64,000 nucleotides of DNA from Streptosporangium sp. NBC_01756 (GTDB lineage Bacteria; Actinomycetota; Actinomycetes; Streptosporangiales; Streptosporangiaceae), in NCBI RefSeq assembly GCF_035917975.1, contig NZ_CP109130.1:62001-126000 (forward strand), read 5' to 3'. Below, piece after piece: positions 8,264-17,978 of the stretch. Every line of letters starts with the position of its first letter. Position 1 is the first letter of the stretch. A program made the translations under genes and the position numbers. The notes under the pieces were generated by a model, which did not search any database, had not been told where the DNA came from, and worked only from the letters and a program-made list of their open reading frames with translations.

Positions 8264-9073
8264 GGTCCCATGATCTCCCACCGAGACCACCAGCCGGTGA
8301 GCCGGCAGCAGGCGTTCGCATCACGTTCGGAGACCTGGATGCCCGGGCGGGCGTTTCACCGGGCGGGCTGTATGCGGAGTTGCGGCAGAACCCGGAGAAC
8401 CTGGGCCGAGTCGTGCGGCAGATCGCCGCCCGCTCCGGAGAGGACTTCGGGCCGGTTGTCGATCAGTTCGAGGAAGTCTTCACGCTGTGCGGGGACGACG
8501 TCGAGCGGGACAGTTTCATCGAGGCACTGGTCACCGCCGCTTCGGCGGCTCTTCGGCGGACCCCGTTTTGGCGGTGGCGGCACGTCACACGGCCACCTGC
8601 CGGGCACCGGCTTCGGCGGCAGGACTCCAGCGATCCGCCGGAGACGGCCCTCGCACTCGGCCCTGATCATGCTGGGGCGGGCACCACCTTTGACATGGAT
8701 CACGGCTTCACCCACCAGGCGGACATGGGTCCACCACCAACCATCGTCTAGTTGCTCAGCGGCCCTCTTGCGATCTTGACGAGGCACTGCCCTGTCAAGA
8801 CGGCGGTGACAACCTGAGGCAGCGGCGCGAGCGGTAACGGCACCTCCACCGCAGGCCAGGCCGGTTGTGCCGCACCACCTCCCGCGACGGGACGGGCCTT
8901 GAGCGCCTCGCGCACCGCCTACAGCCATTCGGGCGGCACCGGCAGCAACTCCGCGACGTGGGAATCCGTGCTCCCGCCAAAATCCGGTCCGGGCTTCCTT
9001 GTGGCACCAGGTCCCGAGAACCCCTGAGGGCATCCGTGGCTGGTCGGGGTGGTTGATGCCCGGCATTCATATT
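8264..9073. other. Gene-poor stretch with possible gene remnants
   Basis: No complete gene is supported here. On the plus strand about 8320-8570 reads like part of a protein (ITFGDLDARAGVSPGGLYAEL, FGPVVDQFEEVFTLC, DSFIEALVTAASAAL) and then loses sense. On the minus strand about 8620-8790 reads RAAEQLDDGWWWTHVRLVGEAV and AECEGRLRRIAGV, which also looks like a fragment. I recognise neither family. The region probably holds decayed genes. Confidence 0.35.
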
Positions 9074-9087
9074 TGACCTTTCGGTCT
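9074..9087. promoter_or_regulatory. Probable TetR self-operator
   Basis: TGACCTTTCGGTCT lies 22 bases before the TetR start at 9110. It contains inverted GACC and GGTC arms with a four-base centre. Many TetR repressors that regulate themselves bind GACCG-type half sites in this position. It is a candidate only. Confidence 0.5.
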
Positions 9088-9109
9088 AGATATGGCTAGG
9101 GTTCAGCGC

Positions 9110-9691
9110 ATGGCGAGGACCAAGGAGTTCGATCCGGATGCGGCCCTGCAGAAGGCGCTGGAGTTGTTCTGGGAGCGCGGGTACGAGGCGACGTCCATGG
9201 CCGACCTGGTCCAGCATCTGGGGATCGCCCGGGCGAGCATCTATGCGACCTTCGGCGGCAAGCACGACCTCTACCTGAAGGCGTTCGAGAGATACCTGCA
9301 GACCCGTGACCCCCATGTCGTCGAGGTGCTCTCCCAGCCGGGGCCGGCGCTGCCGGCCGTACGAGCGCTGGTCGAGACATACGCGGAGGAGTCCTTGCGT
9401 GACGAGCACCGGCGCGGCTGCATGGTCGTCAACGCCGCAGTGGAGCTCATGCCGCGCGATCCTCAGATCGCCCGAAAGGTCGAGGCGAGCTGGGACACTT
9501 TGGAGACCGCGCTGACCTCGGCGCTGACCCGGGCGCGTGCGCAGGGCGAGATCTCAGACGACAGGGACCCGCACGCCCTGGCCCGTTTCCTGCTCGTCAT
9601 GATGCAGGGCATACGCGTGCTCGGCCGTGCGCATCCCGAACCCGGCAGGCTTCGCGACGCCACCGCACAGGCGCTGGCCGTACTGGACTGA
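9110..9691 (+). CDS. TetR/AcrR family transcriptional regulator
   Basis: This 193-residue regulator starts MARTKEFDPDAALQKALELFWERGYEATSM (outline), with the DNA-recognition helix in IARASIYATFGGKHDLYLKAFERYL. The C-terminal domain contains GCMVVNAAVELMPRDPQI, which is the C-terminal type seen in COMR/NemR-like TetR proteins that sense electrophiles. I chose 9110 over the in-frame ATG at 9092 because MARTKEFD is the canonical opening of this group. The SDR downstream on the same strand, behind a small open frame, is the likely regulated gene. Confidence 0.85.
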   Translation: MARTKEFDPDAALQKALELFWERGYEATSMADLVQHLGIARASIYATFGGKHDLYLKAFERYLQTRDPHVVEVLSQPGPALPAVRALVETYAEESLRDEHRRGCMVVNAAVELMPRDPQIARKVEASWDTLETALTSALTRARAQGEISDDRDPHALARFLLVMMQGIRVLGRAHPEPGRLRDATAQALAVLD

Positions 9692-9770
9692 GGAGGTGTT
9701 CGTTGCGACGAGAAGTACTGCCGTGTGCCCAAATAACAGAACGATCGATCTTGATAGGCGTGATGCCTTG

Positions 9771-9881
9771 ATGGCGTTCGTACTGCTCGGGGCCGTACAG
9801 ATCGCCGCCGCCCTTCTCATCACCGCCCGATTCTCGGCGCACACGCGCCGCCGCAAGAAAACAAAGGAGAATACGGAATGA
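9771..9881 (+). CDS. Possible small membrane protein
   Basis: A 36-residue open frame, MAFVLLGAVQIAAALLITARF followed by a very basic tail (HTRRRKKTKENTE). It has one clear hydrophobic segment of about 19 residues with positive charges after it, which fits a single-span protein. Its stop overlaps the ATG of the SDR gene at 9878, a coupling often seen between real genes. There is no strong ribosome site before it, so it remains tentative. Confidence 0.35.
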   Translation: MAFVLLGAVQIAAALLITARFSAHTRRRKKTKENTE

Positions 9882-10636
9882 CCGCACGTTTCACCGGCAA
9901 GGTAGCCCTCATCACCGGCGGAGGTTCCGGCATCGGCCGGGCCACCGCGCTCGCCTTCGCCCGAGAAGGCGCGACCGTGGTGGTTGCCGGGCGCAGCGTC
10001 GGCCTCCTCGAGCAGACCGTGAAACTGATCGAGGACGAAGGCGGCCAGGCCGACGCCGTGGCCGCTGACGTCTCCTCCTCCGAGGACGTCGCCCGGCTCG
10101 TCACGACCACGGTGAAGCGCCACGGCGGCCTGCACATCGCGTTCAACAACGCGGGAACGCTCGAGGCAGGACCGCTCGCGGACATGGACGAGGCCGCCTG
10201 GGACCGCCAGCTGGCCGTGAACGTGACCGGTGTCTTCCTGTCCATGAAGCACGAGATCACCCACATGCGCGGCAACGGCGGCGGTGTGATCGTCAACACC
10301 GCCTCCAACCTGGGCGCTCACATGCGGCTGCCGTTCCTCGGCGCCTACGCGGCATCCAAGGCGGCCGTGAGCGCGCTGAGCCGGGCGGCTGCGAGGGAGT
10401 ACATCGGGGAAGGTATCCGCATCAACGCGATCAGCCCGGGCCCCATCGACACCTCCATGTCCCTGCGCCCCGGTGAGACCGAGGCGGAGCGCGCCGAACG
10501 GGTGAAGGGCTCACTGCCGATCGGCAGAGTCGGGACACTCGACGAAGCGGCCTCCGCCGTGCTGTGGCTCGCATCACCCGAAGCAGCATTCACGGTCGGT
10601 CATGACCTGGTCATCGACGGAGGCGCCACCGCCTGA
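9878..10636 (+). CDS. SDR family NAD(P)-dependent oxidoreductase
   Basis: This 252-residue short-chain dehydrogenase is complete. TGGGSGIG is at residues 13-20, NNAG is in the expected place, and the catalytic residues are Ser143, Tyr157 and Lys161 (in GAYAASKAA). The ending VGHDLVIDGGATA is standard. AAAGGAG lies ten bases before the ATG. It follows the TetR regulator on the same strand and is the most likely target of that regulator. The sequence resembles glucose or cyclopentanol dehydrogenase-like SDRs, but the substrate cannot be fixed. Confidence 0.88.
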   Translation: MTARFTGKVALITGGGSGIGRATALAFAREGATVVVAGRSVGLLEQTVKLIEDEGGQADAVAADVSSSEDVARLVTTTVKRHGGLHIAFNNAGTLEAGPLADMDEAAWDRQLAVNVTGVFLSMKHEITHMRGNGGGVIVNTASNLGAHMRLPFLGAYAASKAAVSALSRAAAREYIGEGIRINAISPGPIDTSMSLRPGETEAERAERVKGSLPIGRVGTLDEAASAVLWLASPEAAFTVGHDLVIDGGATA

Positions 10637-10721
10637 CCCCAGGACGGCCGGGTGGGTGAAAGCGACCCGAGGCCCGTTTCCGCTGTATGCCGGCGGCACC
10701 CCTGTCAACCCCGTACCGGCC

Positions 10722-13442
10722 CTAGTTGTGCTGGTTGAGCGGCTCGGCCGCCGCGCGGGCGAGCTCGGTGCGGTTGGCGACCCGAAGTTTGACATAGATG
10801 TGCGCCAGGTGGGTCTTGACCGTGCCACGGCCGACGAACAGGCGGGTGGCGATCTCGGGGTTGGACAGCCCCTGGGCGGCGAGCTCCGCCACGGACCGCT
10901 CGGCCGGGGTGAGGCTCTCCCATCCGGACTCCGGCCGACGGCGCGGTCCGCGCGCGCGGGTGGCGTAGCCGATCGCTGCGGGCAGGTCCATCGCGCGACC
11001 GTGCTCCACGGCTTCGTGCAGGGCCGGCTCCTGCAGCCGCGCCCGTAACTCCTCACTGGTATCGGCGACACGCAGGAACGGCCGGGGCGCGGCTCCGAGG
11101 TCGGAGCGGGCGCGCTCCGCAGCGCCCGCGAGTACCCCGGCCGTCTCGGCCGCGCCGCGCCGCAGGTTGAGCAACGCCAGAGATTCCAAGCTGGCGACGC
11201 GGTCGAGGACGAGATCATGGTCGAGCCGGATCCGCAGGGCCTCATGGTGCAAGTGCAGCGCCCGCTCGGTGTCGGTTGCGTGGCTCAGCAGCGCCAGCTC
11301 ATCCAGCGCGCCCGCGCGGATGCGCGGCATCTGCTTGGTCACCGGGGCATCGGACAGGGCGTGAAGCACCCGCGCCGCAGCCGAGTGGTCGCCTGACTGC
11401 CGCAGGGCGGCCGCCAGCACCAGCTGCGTCTCGGGGGCGAGCCATTCCGCACTCGGTTCCTCCTGCCACCGGCCTTCACGCCAGCACCACTCCACCGCTT
11501 CTCGCGGGCGGCCGTGTTCGAGCGCGAGCATCGCCTTGCAGCGCTCCCAGCCGGTGATGAACGGCAGCTGCCCCGCTCCGGCGACCAGGCGATCGATGGG
11601 CGCCAGCGCGGCAGTGGCCTCGTCCAGGCGGCCCTGAAGAACGCGGATCTCGGCCAGGATGGCCCGGGCCGAGCCGGTCCAGTGCAGGTCACGCAAGGGC
11701 TCCGCCGTGGTCACGGCACGCTGGGCCAGCTCGCCGGCCCGCTGAAGCGCACCTGACCGGGCGGCCGCCAGCGCCAACCAGCCCAGGGCGAAGGACCCCA
11801 TACCCCGGTCACCGCGCCCGAGATGCCCTTCCACGGCACGTTCGAGGTGCTCGATCGCCTCGCGATAGTCATCGGCGAGTACGTGCACCAGGCCGATGAA
11901 CACCTCGGTGGAGTCCACGACGAATCCGTCCCCGGCTCGAACGGCCTCGTCCCTGACCGCCCGAGCCTCGTCCAGCGCCTCTGTGAGGCCCACGGCGAGC
12001 CGCCCGAGGGCGGCCAGCGATCGTGCCAGCCGTCCTGCCGCGGGCGCGTTGGTCTCGGCGGCCAGCTGCTGCGCCGCCCGCGCCACCTCGAACGCTTCGA
12101 CGCCCGGCTCGGCGGTGTTGGCCACCAGCGCCAGCGCCGCCAGGACCTCCGCCTGCAGCGGGCTCCGCTCATCCGCGCCGCGTTCCGCTGCCCGCCGCAG
12201 CAGCCGTACCCCTTCAGTGCCTCGTCCCTCCAGGTGCCACAGCCACACGCAGGCCGCGGCCAGGCGCCGCCCCTGGGTCGGGTCGGCGCGCGACAGTCCC
12301 CACTCGACAGCGGCGTGGACGTTGGGGTAGGCGGCGCCCAGTTGCATCCGCCAGGCGTCCTTGTCGGTGTCCAGCAGCGGCGCCACCTGCTCCAGCAGGG
12401 AGGAGTAGATGTCGAGGTGCAGGTCCCGGGCAGCCGCGGCCTCCTGTGCCTCCTGCAGGCGGGCGAGCGCGTACGCCCGGACGACCCCGAGCATCCGGTA
12501 TCTGGCCACCGGGCCCGTCGTGTCCGCCACGACCAGCGATTTGTCGATCAGCCCCCGCAACGCCTTGAGCAGGCGTTCGCGGCCGGGTCCGCCGAGTGCG
12601 GCCAGGCGGGTCACGGCGTCCGCGGTGAAGCCGGGCTCGAAAACCCCGACGCGCCGGAACAGCGCCTGCTCGTCGTCGTCCAGCAGGTCGTGGCTCCAGC
12701 TCATCGACCCCTGCAGTGTCCGCTGCCGGAACGGCGCGGTCCGCGCGCCGCCGTCCAGGAGGGCGAACGGCGCGCTCAGGGAGTCCGCGATCTGCGCCAG
12801 CGACAGCGCGCCCGCCCAGCCGGCGGCCAACTCCAACGCGAGCGGCAGCCGGTCGAGCCGGTCGCAGATCCGCCTCGCCCCGGAGCGGGCCTCCGCCCCG
12901 CCCACCGCGTCCGGGGCGCCGGCGCGGACGCGTTCGAGAAACAGTTCCAGCGCATCGGCCAGGCCCATCGGCGGCACCCGCCACACTCGCTCGCCGGCGA
13001 TGCCGAGCGTGGAACGGCTGGTGGCAAGCACCGCCACGCGTGGGCATTTCGACAGCACCGCCGCGATGACCCTGGCCGCGTCGTCCAGCACGTGCTCGCA
13101 GTTGTCGACCACCACGAGCAGCTCGCGGTCTCGCAGCGCGCTGACCAGCGCCGGCACCGGATCCGGCCCGGCGGGCAGAAGGACGTCCAGCGCCGCCGCC
13201 ATCCGGCGGGCGATGTGACTCCCGTCCGCCTCCTCCTCCAGGCCGACCCAGAACACCCCGTCCCGCCACGCTTCGGCCGCCATCCGGCAGACGCGGATCG
13301 CCAGCCGGGTCTTGCCGCACCCGCCCGGGCCGACCAGGGTCAGAACCTGCCCGGCCGTGACCGCATCGCCGATCGCCGCGAGCTCCGCGACCCGACCCAC
13401 GAACGATGACAGCTCAGGCGGAACGTGCGGGTCAGCAGACAT
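10722..13442 (-). CDS. Large LuxR-family ATP-binding transcriptional regulator
   Basis: This 906-residue regulator has three parts. The N-terminal STAND-like ATPase has a Walker A GPGGCGKT at residues 38-45 and a Walker B in LLVVVDNCEHVLDDA. The middle is a long helical, tetratricopeptide-like region with LAEIRVLQGRLDEATAAL. The C-terminus carries a GerE/LuxR helix-turn-helix (LTPAERSVAELAAQGLSNPEIA, then GTVKTHLAHIYVKL). I placed the start at 13442 (MSADPHVPPELSSFVGR), where homology begins; the frame is open to 13655. Such proteins usually activate a nearby pathway when a ligand binds. The divergent gene at 13582 is the nearest candidate. Confidence 0.88.
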   Translation of the reverse strand: MSADPHVPPELSSFVGRVAELAAIGDAVTAGQVLTLVGPGGCGKTRLAIRVCRMAAEAWRDGVFWVGLEEEADGSHIARRMAAALDVLLPAGPDPVPALVSALRDRELLVVVDNCEHVLDDAARVIAAVLSKCPRVAVLATSRSTLGIAGERVWRVPPMGLADALELFLERVRAGAPDAVGGAEARSGARRICDRLDRLPLALELAAGWAGALSLAQIADSLSAPFALLDGGARTAPFRQRTLQGSMSWSHDLLDDDEQALFRRVGVFEPGFTADAVTRLAALGGPGRERLLKALRGLIDKSLVVADTTGPVARYRMLGVVRAYALARLQEAQEAAAARDLHLDIYSSLLEQVAPLLDTDKDAWRMQLGAAYPNVHAAVEWGLSRADPTQGRRLAAACVWLWHLEGRGTEGVRLLRRAAERGADERSPLQAEVLAALALVANTAEPGVEAFEVARAAQQLAAETNAPAAGRLARSLAALGRLAVGLTEALDEARAVRDEAVRAGDGFVVDSTEVFIGLVHVLADDYREAIEHLERAVEGHLGRGDRGMGSFALGWLALAAARSGALQRAGELAQRAVTTAEPLRDLHWTGSARAILAEIRVLQGRLDEATAALAPIDRLVAGAGQLPFITGWERCKAMLALEHGRPREAVEWCWREGRWQEEPSAEWLAPETQLVLAAALRQSGDHSAAARVLHALSDAPVTKQMPRIRAGALDELALLSHATDTERALHLHHEALRIRLDHDLVLDRVASLESLALLNLRRGAAETAGVLAGAAERARSDLGAAPRPFLRVADTSEELRARLQEPALHEAVEHGRAMDLPAAIGYATRARGPRRRPESGWESLTPAERSVAELAAQGLSNPEIATRLFVGRGTVKTHLAHIYVKLRVANRTELARAAAEPLNQHN

Positions 13443-13581
13443 CCCGGAAGTATGCCAGCAGATCAGCCACCGGTTCACCGGCATCTCTGCCAGGTGGCAG
13501 ATGTTCTCTGTCCGCCGAGACGACAGGATCGCTGCAGATGGCACCAACGGGTTGCCACGAGCGCTGGAAAGAGAAGCAGTC

Positions 13582-14199
13582 ATGACGCAGCACACCAACG
13601 TCCAGGGCCGCAGGGTGGTCGCCAACATCTCGCTCTCGCTCGACGGCCGGGTCAAAGGTCAGGGCGGCGAGGAGGACATGAGCTGGATCGTCCCCCACGC
13701 CCTCACCGACGGCGCCCGCGACCACATGGTGCGGATGACGAGCGCCGCCACCACCGCCCTGCTCGGCCGCAAGAACTACGAGGGCTTCGGCTCCTTCTGG
13801 CCGACGGTCGCCAAGGACGACAACGCCGATTCCCGGGATCGGACCTTCGCCCAGTGGCTCGACGAGACTGAGAAGATCGTCTTCTCCTCGACCCTGACGG
13901 AGGCGCCGTGGCAGAACTCCCGGCTCGCCGACGCCGATCCTGCCGAGGAGGTCAAGCGGCTCCGCCGGCAGCCCGGCGGCGACATCATCGTGCTGGCCAG
14001 CAGCAGCGTCATCAAGGCCCTGCTGACCGCGGACGAATTGGACCGGCTCAGCATCACGCTCTGCCCGGAGCTGGCCGGCGGCGGCGCCCGGCTCTTCCAC
14101 GACGGCCTGCCCACCACGTCCTGGTCGCTCACCGACCTGTCGACCACCGATTCCGGCGCGATCTGCCTGATCTACGACCGGATCGGCAACGCAGGCTGA
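13582..14199 (+). CDS. Dihydrofolate reductase family protein (RibD C-terminal-like)
   Basis: This 205-residue protein opens with RRVVANISLSLDGRVKG, the typical first strand of the actinobacterial DHFR-like/RibD-C family, and continues with TTALLGRKNYEGFGSFWP and PGGDIIVLASSSVIKALL, the cofactor-binding core. LCPELAGGGARLF is the conserved late motif. The family binds NADPH, and the reaction is generally unknown for these stand-alone copies. They are not the essential folate enzyme. The gene is divergent from the LuxR regulator, with 139 bases between them. Confidence 0.82.
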   Translation: MTQHTNVQGRRVVANISLSLDGRVKGQGGEEDMSWIVPHALTDGARDHMVRMTSAATTALLGRKNYEGFGSFWPTVAKDDNADSRDRTFAQWLDETEKIVFSSTLTEAPWQNSRLADADPAEEVKRLRRQPGGDIIVLASSSVIKALLTADELDRLSITLCPELAGGGARLFHDGLPTTSWSLTDLSTTDSGAICLIYDRIGNAG

Positions 14200-14289
14200 C
14201 CCCCTTCACGACATCGGCCGATATGCCGGAGAACAGGTGACCTCCGGCGATCGGCTGATCGGGGATCCGGCCTGACGGGTTGCCGGATT

Positions 14290-15465
14290 TCAGAGCACGT
14301 GGCGGACGCCGGGGAGCCGGCGGATCGGACCGGCGAGCGTGAAACAGACCGGGAGCACCACGACAGCCGCGATCGCGAACTTCACCAGCGTCGGCAGGTC
14401 CAGCACGCTGAGGGCGTAACCTGCCGCCGTCACCACGAACGCGTGGATCACGTACACGGTGAACACGTGAGCGGACAGGTACCGGCGCAGCGGCCCCTGG
14501 GTGTCCAGCCTGCGGCGGAAGCAGGTGAGCAGCGCGAGAACGATGCCGACCGCGAAGGTGGAGTCCCACAGTGCGTAGCACAGCGAGCTCAGGGTGCCGT
14601 GCCCCTCCCACCTGCCGGCCAACGCGAGCGGGAGGAACACCAGGGTGGCGCCGATGGCCATGCCGAGCCCGACCCTGCCCATCCGGGCGGTGATGGCGTG
14701 GAACCAACCGCGCCGGTACGCCACGGTCCCCAGGACGAAGAAGCTGACGTACTGCGGAAGGTAGGCGCTGCTCGGGAAGCCGATGACCGGCACCGTGAAG
14801 CCCACCGGAATCGCGATCCGCAGCACGTATGTCGTCAGGGCCAGCACCAGCACGAACCCGATCACCATCGGGTAGGTGGGCGGCTGGGGGGTTCGGCTGC
14901 GAGCCGGGCGTTTCCTGGTCGCGAGGCGCAAGGCGGCGTAGGACCCGTCGAGGACGAGGAGCGCGAGCACGAACCACAACGGCCCGCTTCCGATGGTGTG
15001 CAGGTAGAAGTCGAGCGGCGAGCCGCTACCGTAGAAGCCGGCGTACAGGATCGGGTTGAGCAGGAAGTAGAACACCACCAGCGGGACCCCCAGCCGGATC
15101 AGCCGGTCGCGGAGGAAGGCACGCGGACCCTTGCGGTCGTACGCCCCGGGCGTGAAGTAGCCGGAAAGCAGGAAGAACGCGCCCATGAACCACGCCTGGT
15201 TGACCAGCAGGAAGACCGTCAGGCCGAGCGCGACGACTCCGCTGGTCGGCTTCTCGGTGTAGTACCAGGCCGGGATCCCGCTGTACGTGGCCGCGGTGTG
15301 GTGCAGGACCACCAGCGAGATCAGCAGGATCCGCAGGTTGTCGACGAACCACAGCCTCGGCCGGGACGCGGTGCTCTGGCTGGGCGACGTGCCAGGAAGC
15401 ACGGCCGAGGTCGTGTCGGCCCTCTGGAGTCCTTCCCGGTCGTTGTGGTGTGGTGCGTTCTCCAT
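14290..15465 (-). CDS. Acyltransferase family membrane protein (acyltransferase 3)
   Basis: A 391-residue integral membrane protein with about ten hydrophobic segments. The N-terminal motif RLWFVDNLRILLISLVVLHHTAATY (outline) contains the conserved pair of histidines that marks the acyltransferase-3 family. Later segments such as GPLWFVLALLVLDG and AHVFTVYVIHAFVV fit too. Such proteins move acetyl or other acyl groups from the cytoplasm onto sugars, lipids or antibiotics at the membrane. A good ribosome site, AGGAG, lies three bases before the ATG, which fixes the start. The gene converges with the DHFR-like gene; no pathway partner is seen. Confidence 0.85.
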   Translation of the reverse strand: MENAPHHNDREGLQRADTTSAVLPGTSPSQSTASRPRLWFVDNLRILLISLVVLHHTAATYSGIPAWYYTEKPTSGVVALGLTVFLLVNQAWFMGAFFLLSGYFTPGAYDRKGPRAFLRDRLIRLGVPLVVFYFLLNPILYAGFYGSGSPLDFYLHTIGSGPLWFVLALLVLDGSYAALRLATRKRPARSRTPQPPTYPMVIGFVLVLALTTYVLRIAIPVGFTVPVIGFPSSAYLPQYVSFFVLGTVAYRRGWFHAITARMGRVGLGMAIGATLVFLPLALAGRWEGHGTLSSLCYALWDSTFAVGIVLALLTCFRRRLDTQGPLRRYLSAHVFTVYVIHAFVVTAAGYALSVLDLPTLVKFAIAAVVVLPVCFTLAGPIRRLPGVRHVL

Positions 15466-15621
15466 GTCTCCTGCTTCCTGCGTTTCGTCCGGTATGGACT
15501 CGAAATTAGGGAGCGCACGGGTGGCGCGGTATGGACCTAGACGTACGGGTGGGTGGGCTTAGACCTACTTCCGAGCGGATCTGGCGGGGCCGGGCCGGTG
15601 ACGCGGATGTCCACCGGGTAG

Positions 15622-16149
15622 TTGTGGAACGGCTTCAGCTACGAGCGCACCGGCCGCGACGCCCTCATGGATCAGAAGTGGCGGGTCCGGTGGAGCGATC
15701 CCGCCATGTGGCGGGATCTGCGGTTCACGGGGATCGCGCCGTTCGCTGTGGGCCTGATCGCGGCCATCCCGCCGGCCGGAGTCGCGGCGGCGGTCCTCGC
15801 ATTCAGCCGATCGCTTCCCTTCATCGGGATACTCGACCTGGTCGTGACCGTCGCCGGCGCCCCGTATGCGTGGCGGTCCGTCGAGCCGGTAGCCGTCCGC
15901 TTCCTGCACGCGTCGCCCGTGATGATGCTGGCGGACCGGGTCGATGAGCTGACGGCCCAGCACGCGGATACCACGGTTGCGCAGGCCGCCGAGATCCGCC
16001 GGATCGAGCGGGACCTGCACGACGGGGCACAGGCCCGCCTGGTCGCGCTCGGGCTGTCGTTGGCGACTGCGGAGAAGCTGATGGAAACCAACCCTGACCA
16101 GGCCAAAGCTCGGCGCATTCTTTCCTACCTGCGAAAACGTTACAGATAA
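15622..16149 (+). pseudogene. Two-component sensor histidine kinase, truncated at both ends
   Basis: The frame holds the end of a sensor/membrane region (WSDPAMWRDLRF, then hydrophobic GLIAAIPPAGVAAAVLAF) and a HisKA_3 phosphoacceptor helix, AEIRRIERDLHDGAQARLVAL, with the histidine in RDLHDG. Homology stops after NPDQAKA and the frame ends twelve residues later. The ATP-binding domain is missing altogether, as is the first part of the sensor. No response regulator follows. It cannot work as a kinase and is the remains of a NarL-class sensor gene. Confidence 0.75.
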
Positions 16150-16287
16150 CGGCAGTGAGGCCAACCTTGCCGACCGGCCGAAACACGCCGAGAAACCTTT
16201 CACGGCCAAGAGCGGACCCCGCACGCTGCGACAAAGATCATTTTCAGCGCAACGGTCGTCCGTCAGTATCAACCACAGGACCCGGAC

Positions 16288-17215
16288 TCAGCGGCGCAAG
16301 GCAGTCTCCCGCTCCATATACGACAACTTCTTGGGATTGCGCACGGCATAGAGTCCGGTGATGAAGCCGTCGTCGATGCGCACCGCCACGACGGTGTCGA
16401 CCTCACCATTGATCTGGACGATCAGAGCCGGATGGCCATTGACCTGTGCCGGCCGCAGCGACGCCACGGCGGCGATCCTGCCCAGCACCTGGATCACCCC
16501 GCCGGCCCCCACGACCGGCTCCAGCGCGGCCTGCACGACTCCGCCACCGTCGGCCAGGGCGACGACGTCCGGCGCGAGCATGTCGAGGAGAGTCTGCAGA
16601 TCGCCCGTTTCGATCGCCCGTTGGAAGGCCTCGAGCACGCCTCGGGTCTCGGCCGGGGAAACGACGTCGCGCGGTCGGCGTGCGGCGACGTGGGCCCGTG
16701 CCCGGTGGGCGATCTGGCGGACCGCGGCCGGGCTCTTGTCGACGGCTTCCGCAATCTCGTCGTAGGCCAGATCGAACACCTCGCGCAGCACGAACACCGC
16801 CCGCTCGGTCGGCGTGAGCGTCTCCAGCACCAGCAGCATCGCCATCGAGACGCTGTCGGCCAGCTCGATGTCCTCGGCCACGTCGGGCGCGGTCAGCAGC
16901 GGCTCGGGAAGCCAGGGCCCGACGTAGGACTCCTTGCGCCGGCCGAGCGTGCGCAGCCGGGTGAGCGCCTGCCGGGTGGTGATCTTGACCAGGTACGCGC
17001 TGGTCCCGCACCGTGTCGAGATCGACGCCCGCCCACCGCAGCCAGGTCTCCTGCAAGACGTCCTCGGCGTCGGCGGCCGAGCCGAGCATCTCGTAGGCGA
17101 CGGTGAACAGCAGGTTGCGGTGGGCGACGAACGCCTCAGTGGCGGGGTCCGGGCGGTCGTCCCGGCTCATGTCCCCGCCGCGGTCTTCGGGCGCGGTCTG
17201 CGACGTGCCGGCCAT
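16288..17215 (-). pseudogene. sigJ: ECF41-type RNA polymerase sigma factor (SigJ-like), frameshifted
   Basis: The N-terminal part from the ATG at 17215 (preceded by AGGAG) reads ATEAFVAHRNLLFTVAYEMLG and DAEDVLQETWLRW, the sigma-2 region. Near 17005 the frame changes: the continuation AYLVKITTRQALT through sigma-4 (LTPTERAVFVLREVFDLAYDEIAEAV) and the SnoaL-like tail lies in another frame. The change fits a loss of two bases in a GCGCGC run. The tail keeps NPKKL, the short motif of ECF41 members whose C-terminal domain regulates the factor. ECF41 genes usually sit beside a carboxymuconolactone decarboxylase, oxidoreductase or epimerase; here only fragments follow. The gene symbol is by family likeness. 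Confidence 0.75.
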
Positions 17216-17342
17216 GGGTGGCTCCTGTTCGCTCTCGACTGTGTCACACCCACCAGACACCGGGTCCCGCCGTTCTGTGACATCGAGACGGTAGCCAATC
17301 CTTATTGCCCGCTGCCGGATGACGTGACGCCGAGGCGGCGTC

Positions 17343-17565
17343 GTGAGCAGCGGGGTGTCGGATATCGCCGATGGAGCCACCCGTTTATGGCGCACGTCAC
17401 ATAACCAAGCGCCGGTCGAGATCCACGTCGCTTTCGACGGCGACGACCCAGAGCTCGCGGCGCAGGCAATCGACCCGATCCGCCGGCTCGGCACGGTGAT
17501 CGACGACGATGTCGCGCTGAAACCCTATGCGGACACGCTCGTGGATGGCATGACCCCGCCGCCTG
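17343..17565 (+). pseudogene. FAD-linked oxidoreductase, C-terminal fragment
   Basis: This reads PVEIHVAFDGDDPELAAQAIDPIRRLGTV and DDVALKPYADTLVDGM, the substrate-domain region of berberine-bridge-type FAD-linked oxidases. There is no flavin-binding domain upstream and no C-terminal end. It joins directly at about 17565 to an unrelated hydrolase fragment, so it is the product of a deletion. Confidence 0.6.
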
Positions 17566-17900
17566 GCATCGGGAGTGGAAGGCCACCGCGGCCCGCGTGC
17601 ACGAGCTCGGCAGCAGCTCACTCACCGCAGGGCACCGGGTCAGCGCCCGGGAAGCACTGCTTCGGGCATCCAACTACTATCGCACCACCGAGTTCTATCT
17701 GCGCGACAACCCGTTCGACGACCCCGATACCAAGGAGCTCTCAGCGCTCGCCCGCGACACCTTCGCCACGGCGACCGACCTGATGGACACCCGGTCGAGG
17801 CGGTGGCGATCCCCTACGAGAACACGACCCTGCCGGGATACCTGTGGCCGCGGAACAGCGCGACCGGCCGGCCGACACTCCCGCACCAGGCCGCACGCCG
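17562..17900 (+). pseudogene. Alpha/beta hydrolase (FrsA-like), N-terminal fragment
   Basis: WHREWKATAARVHELG and HRVSAREALLRASNYYRTTEF match the helical N-terminal half of FrsA-like hydrolases, the same family as the intact gene at 151-1131. The frame shifts by one base in a C run near 17793 and continues as PVEAVAIPYENTTLPGYLW. The catalytic domain is missing. The fragment is joined at its 5' end to the oxidoreductase remnant. Confidence 0.65.
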
Positions 17901-17978
17901 TACCTCCTCACCTGCCTGGGCGCCGTCGGCGAATAAGTCGACCGGACGGCCCGCAGCGCCGGCACGATGGGAAGACGG

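Noticed and set aside
11823..13409. A 528-codon open frame on the plus strand opposite the LuxR regulator
   Set aside because: The minus strand has Walker motifs and a LuxR helix-turn-helix; the plus frame is a shadow.
14299..15540. A 413-codon open frame opposite the acyltransferase gene
   Set aside because: It is charged and repetitive without a family match, and the minus frame has clear membrane segments and a good ribosome site.
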